DNA from: Prochlorococcus sp. MIT 1300
GTDB taxonomy: Bacteria; Cyanobacteriota; Cyanobacteriia; PCC-6307; Cyanobiaceae
DNA length: 64,000 bases
NCBI RefSeq assembly: GCF_034092375.1
Contig: NZ_CP139302.1
Location: 868,001-932,000 of the forward strand
Direction of reading: 5' to 3'
Shown: piece after piece, positions 26,857-36,765 of the stretch
How the letters are laid out: the number at the start of each line of letters is the position of its first letter
Position numbering within the stretch: position 1 is the first letter of the stretch
Translations under genes and position numbers: made by a program
Notes under the pieces: model-generated
Database searches by the model: none
What the model saw: only the letters and a program-made list of their open reading frames with translations
What the model was told of the DNA's origin: nothing

Positions 26857-27641
26857 ACTTGCTTCAAAAAAGTTTCCAAATCCTCGCTAAGCGCTGAGGC
26901 GGCTTTATCAAGGAATCTAGCCCCATGCTCAGGCTTAGCCAAATAAGGATCAGAACCCATGCGGCCATCAGGATATAACCGGCGAAAATCCTCAGGCCCA
27001 TGAATAGGGCCTGCAGGGGCAGGCTCAGGCAAAGGTCTCATCTTGCCAATCAAACTAGGTTCCAAATGCAATGTGAGAGAAATTTCACTAGGTGTCGCAT
27101 GTTGACCTTCCTTTGAACCATATAAAGATTTGGCTTCATAAAAGACAGGCGCAGCCATAAACCAATTCACAATCTTGCACCGCAAATTCTTTGATGAGGG
27201 CAAGCCACGGCCTAATGCAGTTCCATAAGCCTGTGCAAAAGAAGCCTTGGCGGTAGCAATATTTCCACCATGTCCATTAATGACAAAAATCCTTTCAAAA
27301 CCATTTCGAGCTAATGACAAAATCAAATCATTAAGAACTGCCATCAGAGTTGAAGGTTGAAGACTCATAGTTCCAGGAAAGCCCAAATGATGTTCCGCCA
27401 TGCCAAAGGCCTGCACAGGCGTAACTAACACTCCAGTTCGACGCCCAACTTCCAAGGCAACCCCTTCAGCAGTCAAAGCATCGGTACCAATTGCACCAGT
27501 GGGACCATGTTGTTCAGTTGAGCCTATGGGGAGAATCACAGCCTTACATTTACTTAGATAATCTTCTACTTCTGGCCAACTTTTAAGCGCCAATCGAATC
27601 ATGCTGATCTTGTCAACTGGCCCTGGAACTTGGGATGACAT
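26853..27641 (-). CDS. Creatininase-family amidohydrolase
   Basis: About 262 residues of the creatininase / FAPy-deformylase metalloenzyme family. Metal-ligand motifs include [36 protein letters not shown], and FVINGHGGN followed by later Glu/His residues ([18 protein letters not shown]). I chose ATG at 27641 because GAGG lies 7 bases upstream; an open frame to 27665 is longer. Real substrate is unknown: members act on creatinine, ring-opened purines or peptidyl cofactor precursors. It is coupled by overlap to gatC. Confidence 0.85.
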   Translation of the reverse strand: MSSQVPGPVDKISMIRLALKSWPEVEDYLSKCKAVILPIGSTEQHGPTGAIGTDALTAEGVALEVGRRTGVLVTPVQAFGMAEHHLGFPGTMSLQPSTLMAVLNDLILSLARNGFERIFVINGHGGNIATAKASFAQAYGTALGRGLPSSKNLRCKIVNWFMAAPVFYEAKSLYGSKEGQHATPSEISLTLHLEPSLIGKMRPLPEPAPAGPIHGPEDFRRLYPDGRMGSDPYLAKPEHGARFLDKAASALSEDLETFLKQV

Positions 27642-27703
27642 TACTGGTCCTCTGAATCTAAACACTTATTCAATCTGGTGCCTTGCCTAATTGTTCTTTA
27701 GGG

Positions 27704-28486
27704 ATGACTACCTATTCGAAGCAAAATAGGCTCTGCGAGGCACCTCTGAATATGACCAAGCGATTTTCTCACCATATAGACAAAAAAAACAATCAAATTC
27801 AAGCGTCTCCTATCACTACATATAAACTGATATTCAAAATAACTAATTCCAATATCGTTTTTCTACCAACCACACCCAAAATCTTGGCAAAGTCTTTTTT
27901 TTGCCGTCCAGCTGAAGTAGTGGCCCCAGAGCTGGTTGGATGCCTAATTTTTAAACGTCAACAAGATGACAAGGTACTTTGGGGAGTAATTGTCGAAACA
28001 GAAGCTTATTCACAAATTGAAGAAGGTTGTCATGGATATAAACGTCGATCCAAAAGCAACGAAAGTCTTTTTGGAGAACCAGGCATCCTTTACACCTATC
28101 TAACTTATGGTATTCATCATTGCGTCAATGTAGTAACTGGCCAAAAAGAATTGGCAAACGGAGTCCTTTTACGTTCTTTAGCCATACCAAATGAAGATGA
28201 GCGAATAGCCTCCGGACCTGGTCTTTTAGCTAAAAGATTGTCTCTAAATCTTTCTCATGACAGTTTGCCATTATCAATAGAAAATGGCATATGGATAACT
28301 TGCAAACCTTCAAACCTACTGAAAGCCCATCTTGTGTCGACAACCAGAATCGGTATCTCTAAAGCGAAGGATTTGAAATGGAGGTGGTATCTCCATTCTA
28401 GTAGAAGTGTTAGTAAACGCTCCCAAGGAGACCGACAGCCGTCAATAAGTCAAGCGTGGATCCCATCAACCAGTGACCTGCTATGA
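27704..28486 (+). CDS. 3-methyladenine DNA glycosylase (AAG/MPG family)
   Basis: Base-excision-repair glycosylase removing alkylated purines. Core motifs are [39 protein letters not shown] (catalytic Glu), [18 protein letters not shown] and GPGLLAKRL. The core starts about 58 residues after the ATG chosen here. An ATG at 27752 or a TTG at 27683 are alternatives, and the polar N-terminal extension is unlike shorter bacterial members. The stop overlaps the pyrB ATG by 4 bases, so the two genes are coupled. Confidence 0.88.
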   Translation: MTTYSKQNRLCEAPLNMTKRFSHHIDKKNNQIQASPITTYKLIFKITNSNIVFLPTTPKILAKSFFCRPAEVVAPELVGCLIFKRQQDDKVLWGVIVETEAYSQIEEGCHGYKRRSKSNESLFGEPGILYTYLTYGIHHCVNVVTGQKELANGVLLRSLAIPNEDERIASGPGLLAKRLSLNLSHDSLPLSIENGIWITCKPSNLLKAHLVSTTRIGISKAKDLKWRWYLHSSRSVSKRSQGDRQPSISQAWIPSTSDLL

Positions 28487-29508
28487 GCAATTGGAATCAT
28501 CGACATATTCTTGATCTGGCCGCATTCTCTATTGCTGACTTCGATTCAGTAATAGAGCTTGCACACCGCTTTCGTTCCATCCCAAAAACAGGAGCCCGAA
28601 GGCTCCCAGCATTACAAGGACGTTTAGTTGCAACATTGTTTTTTGAGCCAAGTACCCGTACTAGAAGCAGCTTTGAATTAGCAGCAAAAAGTCTCTCTGC
28701 AGACGTCCAAAGTTTTACCCCTGCCACCAGTTCACTCAGCAAAGGAGAAACACCTGTTGATACAGCACTTACCTATGTAGCAATGGGGGCTGATGTACTA
28801 GTGATTCGCCACAACTCAAGCAGCATTCCTCAAAGAATAGCCAATGCCTTAGATCAAACAAATTCAAACACCAGAGTTCTAAATGGAGGAGATGGTCTTC
28901 ACAGTCATCCAAGCCAGGGACTCTTAGACCTTTACACCTTGGCAAGTCACTTCAACCCTCAAAAACCTTCTTCAAAGGAATTAAATGGCAAAAAAATAGT
29001 AATTGTCGGAGATATCTTGCACTCTCGAGTAGCCAGGTCAAATATTTGGAGCCTGACCGCATGTGGTGCTGATGTGATTTTATGCGGACCTCCAAGCCTG
29101 CTTCCTGACACCTTCAAAGCCTTTGTAGACGAACCTCCACCAGGACAAAAAAAAGACCCGGTTAAAAAAAGAGGTGATATCAAAATACTCTATTCACTTG
29201 AGGAGGCCTTGCCTGAAGCTGATGCGGTCATGGCACTCAGGTTGCAAAAAGAGCGGATGAGTCAAAACCTACTCACTGACCTTGATCAATATCACCTTGA
29301 CTATGGCTTAACTCATCATCAACTTAAATTATGTGGGAGACATGTCCCAGTGCTTCACCCTGGGCCTGTAAACCGTGGAATAGAATTAAGTGGAGATCTA
29401 CTAGACGATAAATCTATTTGTCTTGTAGACAAGCAAGTTCAAAATGGAATCCCAATCAGAATGGCACTCTTATATTTAATGACCAAAATGAAATCAGCGT
29501 TGGACTAG
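28483..29508 (+). CDS. pyrB: Aspartate carbamoyltransferase catalytic subunit
   Basis: 341-residue enzyme joining carbamoyl phosphate and aspartate in pyrimidine synthesis. The carbamoyl-phosphate loop [19 protein letters not shown], the [14 protein letters not shown] loop, HPSQGLLDL and the C-terminal [11 protein letters not shown] are all present. Length is a little above usual. It overlaps the glycosylase by 4 bases (ATGA). Confidence 0.97.
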   Translation: MSNWNHRHILDLAAFSIADFDSVIELAHRFRSIPKTGARRLPALQGRLVATLFFEPSTRTRSSFELAAKSLSADVQSFTPATSSLSKGETPVDTALTYVAMGADVLVIRHNSSSIPQRIANALDQTNSNTRVLNGGDGLHSHPSQGLLDLYTLASHFNPQKPSSKELNGKKIVIVGDILHSRVARSNIWSLTACGADVILCGPPSLLPDTFKAFVDEPPPGQKKDPVKKRGDIKILYSLEEALPEADAVMALRLQKERMSQNLLTDLDQYHLDYGLTHHQLKLCGRHVPVLHPGPVNRGIELSGDLLDDKSICLVDKQVQNGIPIRMALLYLMTKMKSALD

Positions 29509-29568
29509 ATAAAAGACTTTAGAAGCTATTTTTCAAAATCCCTACCGTGATTTGAAAACCAATACCCT

Positions 29569-29898
29569 TTACAAAAGCTTAAAGCCTTCCATTAGCAAGC
29601 CGTAAAGAAGACCTATTCTTCCATTATCTAAAAGTTGACGAGTAAATGCAGGGGGGCCAGATAGAGGCCATTGTCTTCTAAACCGGACCATTATCTCCAG
29701 AAACAAAACGGTTATAAAAGCACCCACAGGATCCATCAAAGCCAGTGCACCATTAATCATTCCCACAGAGCTGCCTAAAAAAAATCCAACGAGTAGAAGT
29801 ATCAACAACAAAGAACTTCTTCGCCATGGATTATCTGCCCAACTTTCTAAGCGTTTGACACTTAGAGCGACATTTCTGTGAAGACGAGTGTTCTGCAC
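29569..29898 (-). CDS. ycf20: Ycf20-like protein (DUF565)
   Basis: 109 residues from a GTG start at 29898 (MQNTRLHRNVALSV), which matches the usual family start; an open frame to 29973 adds an implausible Cys-rich lead. The core SWADNPWRRSSLLLILLLVGFFLGSSVGM and a second hydrophobic stretch ALMDPVGAFITVLFLEIMVRF mark a Ycf20/DUF565 membrane protein. In algae Ycf20 relatives affect non-photochemical quenching; role here is unknown. It converges on pyrB. Confidence 0.8.
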   Translation of the reverse strand: MQNTRLHRNVALSVKRLESWADNPWRRSSLLLILLLVGFFLGSSVGMINGALALMDPVGAFITVLFLEIMVRFRRQWPLSGPPAFTRQLLDNGRIGLLYGLLMEGFKLL

Positions 29899-30116
29899 CT
29901 TGCTTGCGATCAATAAAAGCTTTTTGGACAGGGGTTTATTGCAATGAGAAGAACCACAAAAACCACTGTGCAATATCTTTTTACACCATAAGCATAATAT
30001 TTCCAGAGTGGAATCTAAAGAAGTATTTTCTCTATATTAAAGACTTAGGAAATCTAAATTTAGCGAAGGAAGTAACACACAGAGATGAAATTTATTCCAG
30101 AGTGAATAATCTCTGG

Positions 30117-30317
30117 TTAATTAGCCTCTGCTTTTAACTTCCTCACAGACTTACCCTCAAGCAACTCTAGAAGAGCTTCCATCTGCGCCATAACTCCACG
30201 TATTTCGCCAGCCTCGGGCAGCAAACCATCCTCTAAAACCCCTTGATGCATCTCACGCAGTTCTTGCCGGACATAGCGCAAGTGACTAACCACCTGCTCA
30301 CGTTTCGATTGAGACAT
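30117..30317 (-). CDS. Small helical hypothetical protein
   Basis: 66 residues, predicted mostly helical and possibly coiled coil (REQVVSHLRYVRQELREMH, GVMAQMEALLELLEG). No signal, membrane segment or cysteine. It starts with ATG at 30317. Its clean amphipathic pattern and normal codon use suggest a real gene. I do not recognise a function. A possible divergent small gene follows at 30367. Confidence 0.6.
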   Translation of the reverse strand: MSQSKREQVVSHLRYVRQELREMHQGVLEDGLLPEAGEIRGVMAQMEALLELLEGKSVRKLKAEAN

Positions 30318-30366
30318 TGAACTCTTTATTTTCTTGGTAACCCCTTTTAACTCATATGACTATGAA

Positions 30367-30522
30367 ATGTGGGGTTTGCGACAGCCTGAAAGACTTCCTG
30401 CAAGGGCAATGAAGCCAAAGGTTATTAACGCTGAAGGACGTGCCAAGACCGAAAGAGTTGCCAAAAAAGCAAGTCCAAGAAGGAAAAAATGGCGATTGGC
30501 GCTTCGAATCCTGATCAACTGA
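30367..30522 (+). CDS. Possible small, highly basic protein
   Basis: 51 codons from ATG at 30367 (MWGLRQPERLPARAM...), or 37 from a second ATG at 30412. It is very rich in Lys and Arg (KTERVAKKASPRRKKWRLALR) and could bind nucleic acid or membrane. No strong ribosome-binding site is seen. Similar short basic proteins occur in picocyanobacteria, but I cannot confirm this one. Confidence 0.35.
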   Translation: MWGLRQPERLPARAMKPKVINAEGRAKTERVAKKASPRRKKWRLALRILIN

Positions 30523-30674
30523 ACCACCCGCTTACCTCATCAAAAAAGAAATTTGATCTAACTAACAAGTGCTAGGAAATTTAATGTTGACACATAATCC
30601 TTTGCTATTCAGGAAAACTCATAGAGATCTGCTCTACAAAAATCTTTTGAGCCATCTTTGCTTAACGAATTTGA

Positions 30675-30747
30675 TGGAGAATAGGGGATTCGAACCCCTG
30701 ACCTCTGCGGTGCGATCACAGCGCTCTACCAACTGAGCTAATTCCCC
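30675..30747 (-). tRNA. trnA-CGC: tRNA-Ala (anticodon CGC)
   Basis: 73-nt cloverleaf on the minus strand. Acceptor GGGGAAT pairs with ATTCTCC and contains the G3-U70 wobble that identifies alanine tRNAs; discriminator A. The anticodon stem CTGTG/CGCAG encloses ATCGCAC, so anticodon CGC for GCG codons. T arm AGGGG-TTCGAAT-CCCCT. CCA not encoded. The stem has one T-G pair at 30-40. Confidence 0.95.
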
Positions 30748-30784
30748 ATTAACAAAAGCTAGCGTCCAGGCAAAATAACTAGTG

Positions 30785-31045
30785 ATGGCAAATTCAGTAC
30801 TAAAAATGGATAGCCTCGAAATTATGGGAACTAATACTGGGTCTGCAATCACACAAAAGCGTCTTGAAGAATTTGATGAACAATCAATAGCCGTGCTAGC
30901 CAAGAGGCTTGAAGAGGATGACTATCCAACACCTTTTGCAGGACTAGGCGATTGGCATCTAATCCGAGCTTTGGCTATACATCGCCCAGAGCTGACAAGG
31001 CCTTATCTTCACCTAATCGATCAGGAACCCTTTGATGAAGACTAA
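30785..31045 (+). CDS. DUF2555 family protein
   Basis: 86 residues from ATG at 30785 (ATG at 30806 also possible). The core DEQSIAVLAKRLEEDDYPTPFAGLGDWHLIRALAIHRPEL...YLHLIDQEPFDED fits DUF2555, a small protein of cyanobacteria and plants with unknown role. No signal peptide or membrane segment. Its end overlaps the start of coaBC by 11 bases. Confidence 0.8.
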   Translation: MANSVLKMDSLEIMGTNTGSAITQKRLEEFDEQSIAVLAKRLEEDDYPTPFAGLGDWHLIRALAIHRPELTRPYLHLIDQEPFDED

Positions 31046-32354
31046 GCAACTGAGTCTTCTAGAAGGACGTCGTCTATTAGTCGCGGTAACAGGAAGTATT
31101 GCGGCTGTAAAGACACCACTCTTGGTAAGCTCACTCGCGAAGCAAGGTGCTGATGTTCGCTGCTTGGTTACCCCAAGTGCTTCAAAGCTAGTAAGCCCTA
31201 TTTCTCTTGCATCATTAAGCCGAAATAGATGTTATCAAGATGATGATCAATGGAGCCCTTTAGCGAGTAGGCCTTTACACATAGAGTTGGCAGAATGGGC
31301 TGAATTAATTGTCATAGCCCCCCTTAGTTCAACCACCCTGGGGAAATGGGTTCATGGAATTGGTGAAGGCCTTCTCTCAAGTCTGCTACTTGCATCTGAA
31401 AAGCCAATAGTTGCTGCTGCAGCCATGAATACGGCAATGTGGAGCAACCCTGCAGTAAGGAGAAACTGGGAAAAAATTCAACAATATCCAAAAGTTCTAT
31501 GTATATCTCCTGAACCAGGGATGTTGGCATGTGATCGTTTAGGTGATGGTCGGATGGCCGACCCAGAATTAATAGAATTAGCAATTGAAAGTGGGCTAAG
31601 CCAAACAAATAAAAATGGAGTGCTATTAAAAGACTTTAATAAGCACCAGATCCTTGTTACAGCTGGGCCAACCCATGAAGAAATTGACGCGGCAAGAATA
31701 ATCACAAATCGCAGCACTGGAGCAATGGGGGTTTTACTTGCCCAAGCAGCAAGATTAAGAGGAGCGAAAGTTGATTTAATTCATGGACCACTTCAACTCC
31801 CTTCAAAAAGTTGGTTAGAAGGGATAAATAGCTATCAAGTTCGTACAGCATCTGAAATGCAAGCCCTCATAAAAGAATTACAAGCCAACGCAAATTCAGT
31901 CGCAATGGCGGCAGCAGTTGGAGATATAAGGCTCAAAAACCACTCGAATTCTCAAAAACTCTCGAAACAAAAAATTCTTGCTGTATTACCTCCAAACCTT
32001 GAAGAAGTCCCAGACTTACTTCAAGAGCTAGTTAACAGAAAACCACCTGGACAGATTGTGCTGGGATTTACGGCTCTCACCGGCACTGAGAGTGAAATCC
32101 AAAAGGCAGCTGAAGCGAAATTAAGACAAAAAGGTTGCGATCTTCTATTTGCGAATCCCATTGACCGCCCAGGTTATGGCTTCGAATCCAACACCAACGG
32201 TGGTTGGCTAATCACAAGCAACAAAAAAGCTGTTGAATTGCCAAAAACCTCAAAACTTGCTCTAGCCAATGAGTTGCTTAATGAAATCCTTGCTTTAAAG
32301 GCCGAAATACAGTCAAAACATCCGGATTCTTCCTCAGCTGTCGGTACCCAATAA
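31035..32354 (+). CDS. coaBC: Bifunctional phosphopantothenoylcysteine decarboxylase / phosphopantothenate-cysteine ligase
   Basis: Coenzyme A synthesis enzyme of 439 residues. The N-terminal flavoprotein (CoaC) has RRLLVAVTGSIAAVKTP, with AAAMNTAMWSNPAV for substrate binding. The C-terminal CoaB part begins near residue 205 with HQILVTAGPTHEEIDAARIITNRSTGAMG and has VAMAAAVGDIR and QIVLGFTALTG. ATG at 31035 is chosen over the TTG one codon earlier. It overlaps the DUF2555 gene by 11 bases. Confidence 0.95.
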   Translation: MKTKQLSLLEGRRLLVAVTGSIAAVKTPLLVSSLAKQGADVRCLVTPSASKLVSPISLASLSRNRCYQDDDQWSPLASRPLHIELAEWAELIVIAPLSSTTLGKWVHGIGEGLLSSLLLASEKPIVAAAAMNTAMWSNPAVRRNWEKIQQYPKVLCISPEPGMLACDRLGDGRMADPELIELAIESGLSQTNKNGVLLKDFNKHQILVTAGPTHEEIDAARIITNRSTGAMGVLLAQAARLRGAKVDLIHGPLQLPSKSWLEGINSYQVRTASEMQALIKELQANANSVAMAAAVGDIRLKNHSNSQKLSKQKILAVLPPNLEEVPDLLQELVNRKPPGQIVLGFTALTGTESEIQKAAEAKLRQKGCDLLFANPIDRPGYGFESNTNGGWLITSNKKAVELPKTSKLALANELLNEILALKAEIQSKHPDSSSAVGTQ

Positions 32355-32660
32355 GCACTTTCTGCTGATCAGAGTTCAACTCAAAAGGCTCAAAAGGGGC
32401 AATTTGGACCCGTTACCCTCTCAAATAGTCAAAATAAATGTCTATAAGTGAAACTGCCTTTTCACGCTAAATCCGCCAAAAATTCGACAGCGACCCTCAT
32501 CCGACCCTGATCAAGCAAGGTCCAAAGCCCTTATTAGTAAAGGGTTTTAAGCGAAAACACACCTTGCCTAATTAGGGCTTTTGTCGCCCTCAAAATAAGC
32601 GACGGGTTGTTGAGAGCTGCAAAAAGCTCGTGAGATGACCTATTTAGCCCCTGTAGGATC

Positions 32661-32700
32661 CCAGTTGCCCTGTTGGGCGGTAATAACCGCAGTTATCTGG
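32661..32700 (+). promoter_or_regulatory. psbO leader with overlapping, mutually exclusive hairpins
   Basis: Within the 363-base gap before psbO (32355-32717). GCCC-TGTT-GGGC (32667-32678), GCGGT-AATA-ACCGC (32677-32690) and ATAAC-CGCA-GTTAT (32683-32696) are each perfect, but adjacent ones share bases and cannot form together. CCAG (32661) and CTGG (32697) could close the set. The element ends 17 bases before the psbO ATG. Upstream in the gap there is also a weak coaBC-terminator-like hairpin near 32525-32547 and GAGCT/AGCTC arms at 32614-32629. Confidence 0.4.
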
Positions 32701-32717
32701 CCTTTCGGCTTCCTCCC

Positions 32718-33530
32718 ATGCTATTTCGTCCTTTTCTGGCCCTGGTGCTGGCTTTCTGTCTGACATTTTTAGCTGCTCCAAGCAGTGTCTCCGCTGAGTT
32801 CGTTCTAGGCAACGAAAGGGGGAACGCCACATATGGCGACATAGTTAATACTGGCAAAGCTAACGATTGCCCAACCATTGCAAATGGCTCCAATGGATCC
32901 ATAGGCATTGGTTCAGGTGACACCCTCAACGACATCTGCCTTCAACCCACTGAAATCTTTGTCAAAGTTGAAGGTAATAGACGTCAGAAAGCTGGCTTCG
33001 TCCCCACCAAGATCATTAGCCCAATCCACAACACAACCGTTGAGCAAGTCTACGGAGACATTTCTGGTAGTGGAACGTTTACTGAGAAAGGTGGAATTGA
33101 TTTTCAGTTGATCACCGTTCTCACACCAGGTGGCACTGAAGTTCCTTTGGTCTTCTCTGCAAAAGAACTTGAGGCAACCTCAAATTCTTCTTCAATCACT
33201 CCTGGCACTGAATTCAAAGGCACCACTCGTACTCCTAGCTATAGGACCAGTAACTTCCTTGATCCAAAAAGTCGTGCTCTAACAACTGGAGTTGACTATG
33301 CACAAGGACTTGTAGCTTTAGGTGGTGATGATGAGGAACTTACTGCCGAGAACACCAAGCGTTATCTCGAAGGTAAAGGCGACATCACTTTGAACATTGA
33401 CAGTGTTGATTCTGATACCGATGAGTTCACAGGAACCTTCGTTGCTTATCAGACTGGAGACACTGACATGGGTGGCAAGACAGCCCAAGACGTCAAAATC
33501 ACTGGTGTTGTCTATGGTCGCAAAGGTTGA
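32718..33530 (+). CDS. psbO: Photosystem II manganese-stabilizing protein PsbO
   Basis: 270-residue lumenal extrinsic subunit that shields the oxygen-evolving Mn cluster. ATG at 32718 gives a clean signal peptide (LFRPFLALVLAFCLTFLAAPSSVSA) with cleavage likely after SVSA. The mature part starts EFVLGNERGNATYGDIVNTGKANDCP; the two cysteines (near residues 54 and 79, in ANDCP and NDICLQP) form the conserved disulfide. It ends with TGVVYGRKG-type strands. A longer frame to 32673 is not used. A long inverted repeat follows the gene. Confidence 0.97.
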   Translation: MLFRPFLALVLAFCLTFLAAPSSVSAEFVLGNERGNATYGDIVNTGKANDCPTIANGSNGSIGIGSGDTLNDICLQPTEIFVKVEGNRRQKAGFVPTKIISPIHNTTVEQVYGDISGSGTFTEKGGIDFQLITVLTPGGTEVPLVFSAKELEATSNSSSITPGTEFKGTTRTPSYRTSNFLDPKSRALTTGVDYAQGLVALGGDDEELTAENTKRYLEGKGDITLNIDSVDSDTDEFTGTFVAYQTGDTDMGGKTAQDVKITGVVYGRKG

Positions 33531-33570
33531 TCAGTAAAAACTTGACTTAAGTCACTTTGAACTTGAATCA

Positions 33571-33629
33571 AACCAGCATCCAATAAAGAAGGGGCCCTGT
33601 TTGGGCCCCTTCTTTATTGGATGCTGGTT
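33571..33629 (+). terminator. Perfect 27-bp inverted repeat after psbO
   Basis: Left arm 33571-33597 and right arm 33603-33629 are exact reverse complements of each other, with loop TGTTT. The core GGGGCCC/GGGCCCC is GC-rich and the outer part AT-rich. No T run follows, but its place 40 bases after the psbO stop fits a strong terminator or 3' stabiliser of a highly expressed mRNA. Being symmetric, it could act on both strands. Confidence 0.8.
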
Positions 33630-33707
33630 ACAAGCCCTTTCCCAAAACGCTATAACCATCAATCTGAGAGAATCCCCAAGGTATTCCCAAGAATTTCAAA
33701 GATCATC

Positions 33708-34871
33708 ATGCAATCTGCTTCAGGCCAATCCGATGGGGTTATTACCCCATGCGGTGGAAAGCTTGTAGATCTAATGCTACCGGCCAATCAACATGAAGAC
33801 GCAAAAGCTTCTGCCACTAAGAAGTTGGAATGTTCTGATCGCAATGCATGTGATATAGAGCTTCTAATCGTTGGGGGGTTCTCACCTGAACGTGGATTTA
33901 TGCACCAGGAAGATTATGAAGCTGTAGTAGAAGGCTATAGAACCACATCTGGCCATTTATTTGGCCTCCCAATTGTTCTAGATACAGATCGAGAGGATAT
34001 ATCCATCGGAGATCAAGTACTACTTACTTACAAAGGACAAGATTTAGCCATTATTCAAATAGAAGACAAATGGGAACCAGACAAAGTAATCGAAGCCAAA
34101 GGTTGTTATGGAACAACATCACTAGAACATCCAGCTGTTCGAATGATTGCATTAGAGAGAAAACGCTTCTATTTAGGTGGGGGATTACAAGGTCTTGCCT
34201 TACCCAAAAGAGTATTTCCCTGCAAGACCCCCGCTCAATTAAGAACTGAACTTCCCCCGGGAGAGGATGTAGTTGCTTTTCAATGTCGCAATCCAATTCA
34301 CCGAGCTCACTATGAACTTTTTACGCGCGCCTTACATGCGCAGAATGTAAGCAAAAATGCCGTTGTACTAGTCCATCCAACTTGTGGGCCAACCCAACAT
34401 GACGATATTCCTGGTGAAACGAGATTTCAAACGTATGAGCGCCTAGCTGAAGAAGTAAAAGATAAAAGAATTAGATGGGCATATCTTCCATATGCAATGC
34501 ATATGGCTGGACCACGGGAAGCCCTTCAACACATGATCATCAGACGAAACTACGGGTGTACCCACTTCATTATTGGCCGAGACATGGCCGGCTGTAAGTC
34601 ATCCCTAAATGGCGAAGACTTTTACGGGCCCTACGAAGCTCAAAACTTTGCCCGGGAATGTGCTCCAGAACTAGCTATGGAAACTGTCCCCTCACTCAAT
34701 CTTGTATATACGGAAGAAGAGGGTTACGTAACTGCCGAACATGCTGAGACAAGGGGCCTTCATGTGAAGAAACTCAGCGGGACGCAATTCCGAAAAATGC
34801 TCAGAAGTGGGGAGGAAATACCTGAGTGGTTCGCCTTTAAAAGCGTTGTTGAAGTGTTGCGATCCTCATGA
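33708..34871 (+). CDS. sat: Sulfate adenylyltransferase (ATP sulfurylase)
   Basis: 387-residue homo-oligomeric ATP sulfurylase forming APS from sulfate and ATP. Motifs are FQCRNPIHRAHYELF (QxRNPxHxxH), VLVHPTCGPT and FIIGRDMAGCKS, the active-site set. The open frame extends back to 33621, but that would place the start inside the inverted-repeat arm; ATG at 33708 (MQSASGQSDG...) gives normal family length. It is on the same strand as psbO and ftsH. Confidence 0.95.
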   Translation: MQSASGQSDGVITPCGGKLVDLMLPANQHEDAKASATKKLECSDRNACDIELLIVGGFSPERGFMHQEDYEAVVEGYRTTSGHLFGLPIVLDTDREDISIGDQVLLTYKGQDLAIIQIEDKWEPDKVIEAKGCYGTTSLEHPAVRMIALERKRFYLGGGLQGLALPKRVFPCKTPAQLRTELPPGEDVVAFQCRNPIHRAHYELFTRALHAQNVSKNAVVLVHPTCGPTQHDDIPGETRFQTYERLAEEVKDKRIRWAYLPYAMHMAGPREALQHMIIRRNYGCTHFIIGRDMAGCKSSLNGEDFYGPYEAQNFARECAPELAMETVPSLNLVYTEEEGYVTAEHAETRGLHVKKLSGTQFRKMLRSGEEIPEWFAFKSVVEVLRSS

Positions 34872-34917
34872 GCACTAGTCTGCCTATTAACATTCCTTCA
34901 CTACAGGCTAAAGGACA

Positions 34918-36765
34918 TTGAACAAACGCTTGCGCAATGTAGGGCTATACGTGCTCCTAGTCGGAGTAGTGATCATTGTTGGTACAGCTTTTTTCGACAA
35001 GCCAACTACTGAGCAAACCTCAAGAACCATTCGGTACAGCGATTTTATTGAGGCTGTTCAAGAGAACCAAGTGAGTCGTGTTCTGATTTCACCTGATCAA
35101 GGCAGTGCTCAAGTTGTTGAGAGCGATGGAAGGCGTTCAGAAGTCAATCTCGCGCCTGACAAAGATCTCTTAAAACTGCTTACAGATAACAATGTTGATA
35201 TTGCAGTTCAACCAACTAGGCAGGCAAACCCCTGGCAGCAGGCTGCTGGCAGCCTCATTTTCCCTCTACTTTTATTAGGTGGGCTGTTCTTTCTATTTCG
35301 TCGAGCCCAAGGAGGTGGAGGCGGCAACCCCGCTATGAACTTTGGGAAAAGTAAAGCTCGCCTTCAAATGGAACCTTCTACACAGGTGACTTTTGGTGAT
35401 GTAGCAGGAATCGAAGGGGCAAAACTTGAACTTACTGAAGTTGTTGACTTCCTAAAAAATCCTGACCGTTTTACTGCAGTAGGAGCAAAAATCCCTAAAG
35501 GGGTCCTGCTAGTTGGGCCTCCAGGAACCGGCAAAACTCTTCTAGCAAAGGCCGTGGCTGGAGAAGCTGCTGTTCCTTTCTTCTCAATCTCTGGCTCAGA
35601 ATTCGTAGAAATGTTCGTTGGAGTTGGGGCTAGTCGAGTACGAGACTTATTTGAACAAGCAAAGAAAAATTCTCCTTGCATTGTATTTATTGATGAAATA
35701 GATGCCGTAGGGCGCCAGAGGGGGGCAGGACTAGGTGGCGGGAATGATGAAAGAGAGCAAACGCTTAATCAACTCCTTACTGAAATGGATGGTTTTGAAG
35801 GAAATACAGGAATCATCATTGTTGCGGCAACCAATAGGCCAGACGTACTAGACGCAGCGTTGATGCGACCTGGTAGGTTCGATCGCCAAGTAGTAGTTGA
35901 TAGACCTGACTACAAAGGAAGGTTGCAAATACTCAAGGTTCATGCACGAGACAAAACCCTTTCTAAGAATGTTGACCTGGATAAGGTGGCACGCAGAACA
36001 CCAGGTTTCACAGGTGCTGATCTAGCAAATTTGCTTAATGAAGCAGCAATCCTTGCTGCTCGTAATGAGCTCACTGAGGTAAGTAATGACGAAGTAAACG
36101 ACGCCATAGAACGTGTTATGGCTGGTCCAGAGAAAAAAGATCGTGTAATGAGTGATCGAAGAAAGCGTTTAGTTGCCTATCACGAAGCGGGGCATGCACT
36201 TGTTGGAGCCCTTATGCCTGAATACGACCCTGTCCAAAAGATCTCCATCATTCCCAGGGGACAAGCCGGAGGGCTAACTTTCTTTACCCCAAGCGAAGAA
36301 CGCATGGAATCAGGACTTTATTCAAGAGCCTATCTGCAAAATCAAATGGCAGTAGCTTTAGGAGGTCGGGTAGCAGAGGAAATTGTCTATGGCCAAGACG
36401 AAGTAACTACTGGAGCCTCCAATGACTTAACCCAAGTTGCACAAGTCGCCAGACAAATGGTTACACGCTTTGGAATGAGCGAAAAGCTAGGGCCAGTTGC
36501 TCTTGGTCGTTCTCAAGGAGGCATGTTCCTTGGAAGAGATATAGCCTCCGAACGCGACTTCTCTGAAGACACGGCTGCCACTATCGATGAGGAGGTATCC
36601 GACCTGGTCTCTGTAGCCTACAAACGAGCAACAAAGGTACTGGTAGATAATCGATCAGTATTAGATGAATTAGCCGAAATGCTTGTTGAAAAAGAAACCG
36701 TAGACGCCGAAGACCTTCAAGAACTTCTCATCCGCCGAGATGTAAAAGTTGCTGAATACGTTTGA
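34918..36765 (+). CDS. ftsH: FtsH AAA+ zinc metalloprotease, thylakoid type
   Basis: 615-residue membrane protease. Two membrane helices are at residues about 8-24 and 110-127, with a lumenal domain between. Walker A GPPGTGKT (200-207), Walker [12 protein letters not shown], arginine-finger region MRPGRFDRQ, and zinc motif HEAGH (422-426) are intact. The sequence resembles the FtsH2-type proteins that remove damaged D1 during PSII repair. Start is TTG at 34918 behind AAGGAC. The possible eda start overlaps its 3' end. Confidence 0.95.
   Translation: MNKRLRNVGLYVLLVGVVIIVGTAFFDKPTTEQTSRTIRYSDFIEAVQENQVSRVLISPDQGSAQVVESDGRRSEVNLAPDKDLLKLLTDNNVDIAVQPTRQANPWQQAAGSLIFPLLLLGGLFFLFRRAQGGGGGNPAMNFGKSKARLQMEPSTQVTFGDVAGIEGAKLELTEVVDFLKNPDRFTAVGAKIPKGVLLVGPPGTGKTLLAKAVAGEAAVPFFSISGSEFVEMFVGVGASRVRDLFEQAKKNSPCIVFIDEIDAVGRQRGAGLGGGNDEREQTLNQLLTEMDGFEGNTGIIIVAATNRPDVLDAALMRPGRFDRQVVVDRPDYKGRLQILKVHARDKTLSKNVDLDKVARRTPGFTGADLANLLNEAAILAARNELTEVSNDEVNDAIERVMAGPEKKDRVMSDRRKRLVAYHEAGHALVGALMPEYDPVQKISIIPRGQAGGLTFFTPSEERMESGLYSRAYLQNQMAVALGGRVAEEIVYGQDEVTTGASNDLTQVAQVARQMVTRFGMSEKLGPVALGRSQGGMFLGRDIASERDFSEDTAATIDEEVSDLVSVAYKRATKVLVDNRSVLDELAEMLVEKETVDAEDLQELLIRRDVKVAEYV

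Noticed and set aside
30634-30903. 89-codon minus-strand frame containing tRNA-Ala
   Set aside because: The tRNA cloverleaf is complete, and the frame reads through it.
32644-32832. 62-codon minus-strand frame over the psbO signal peptide
   Set aside because: Antisense to psbO and its leader; no independent support.
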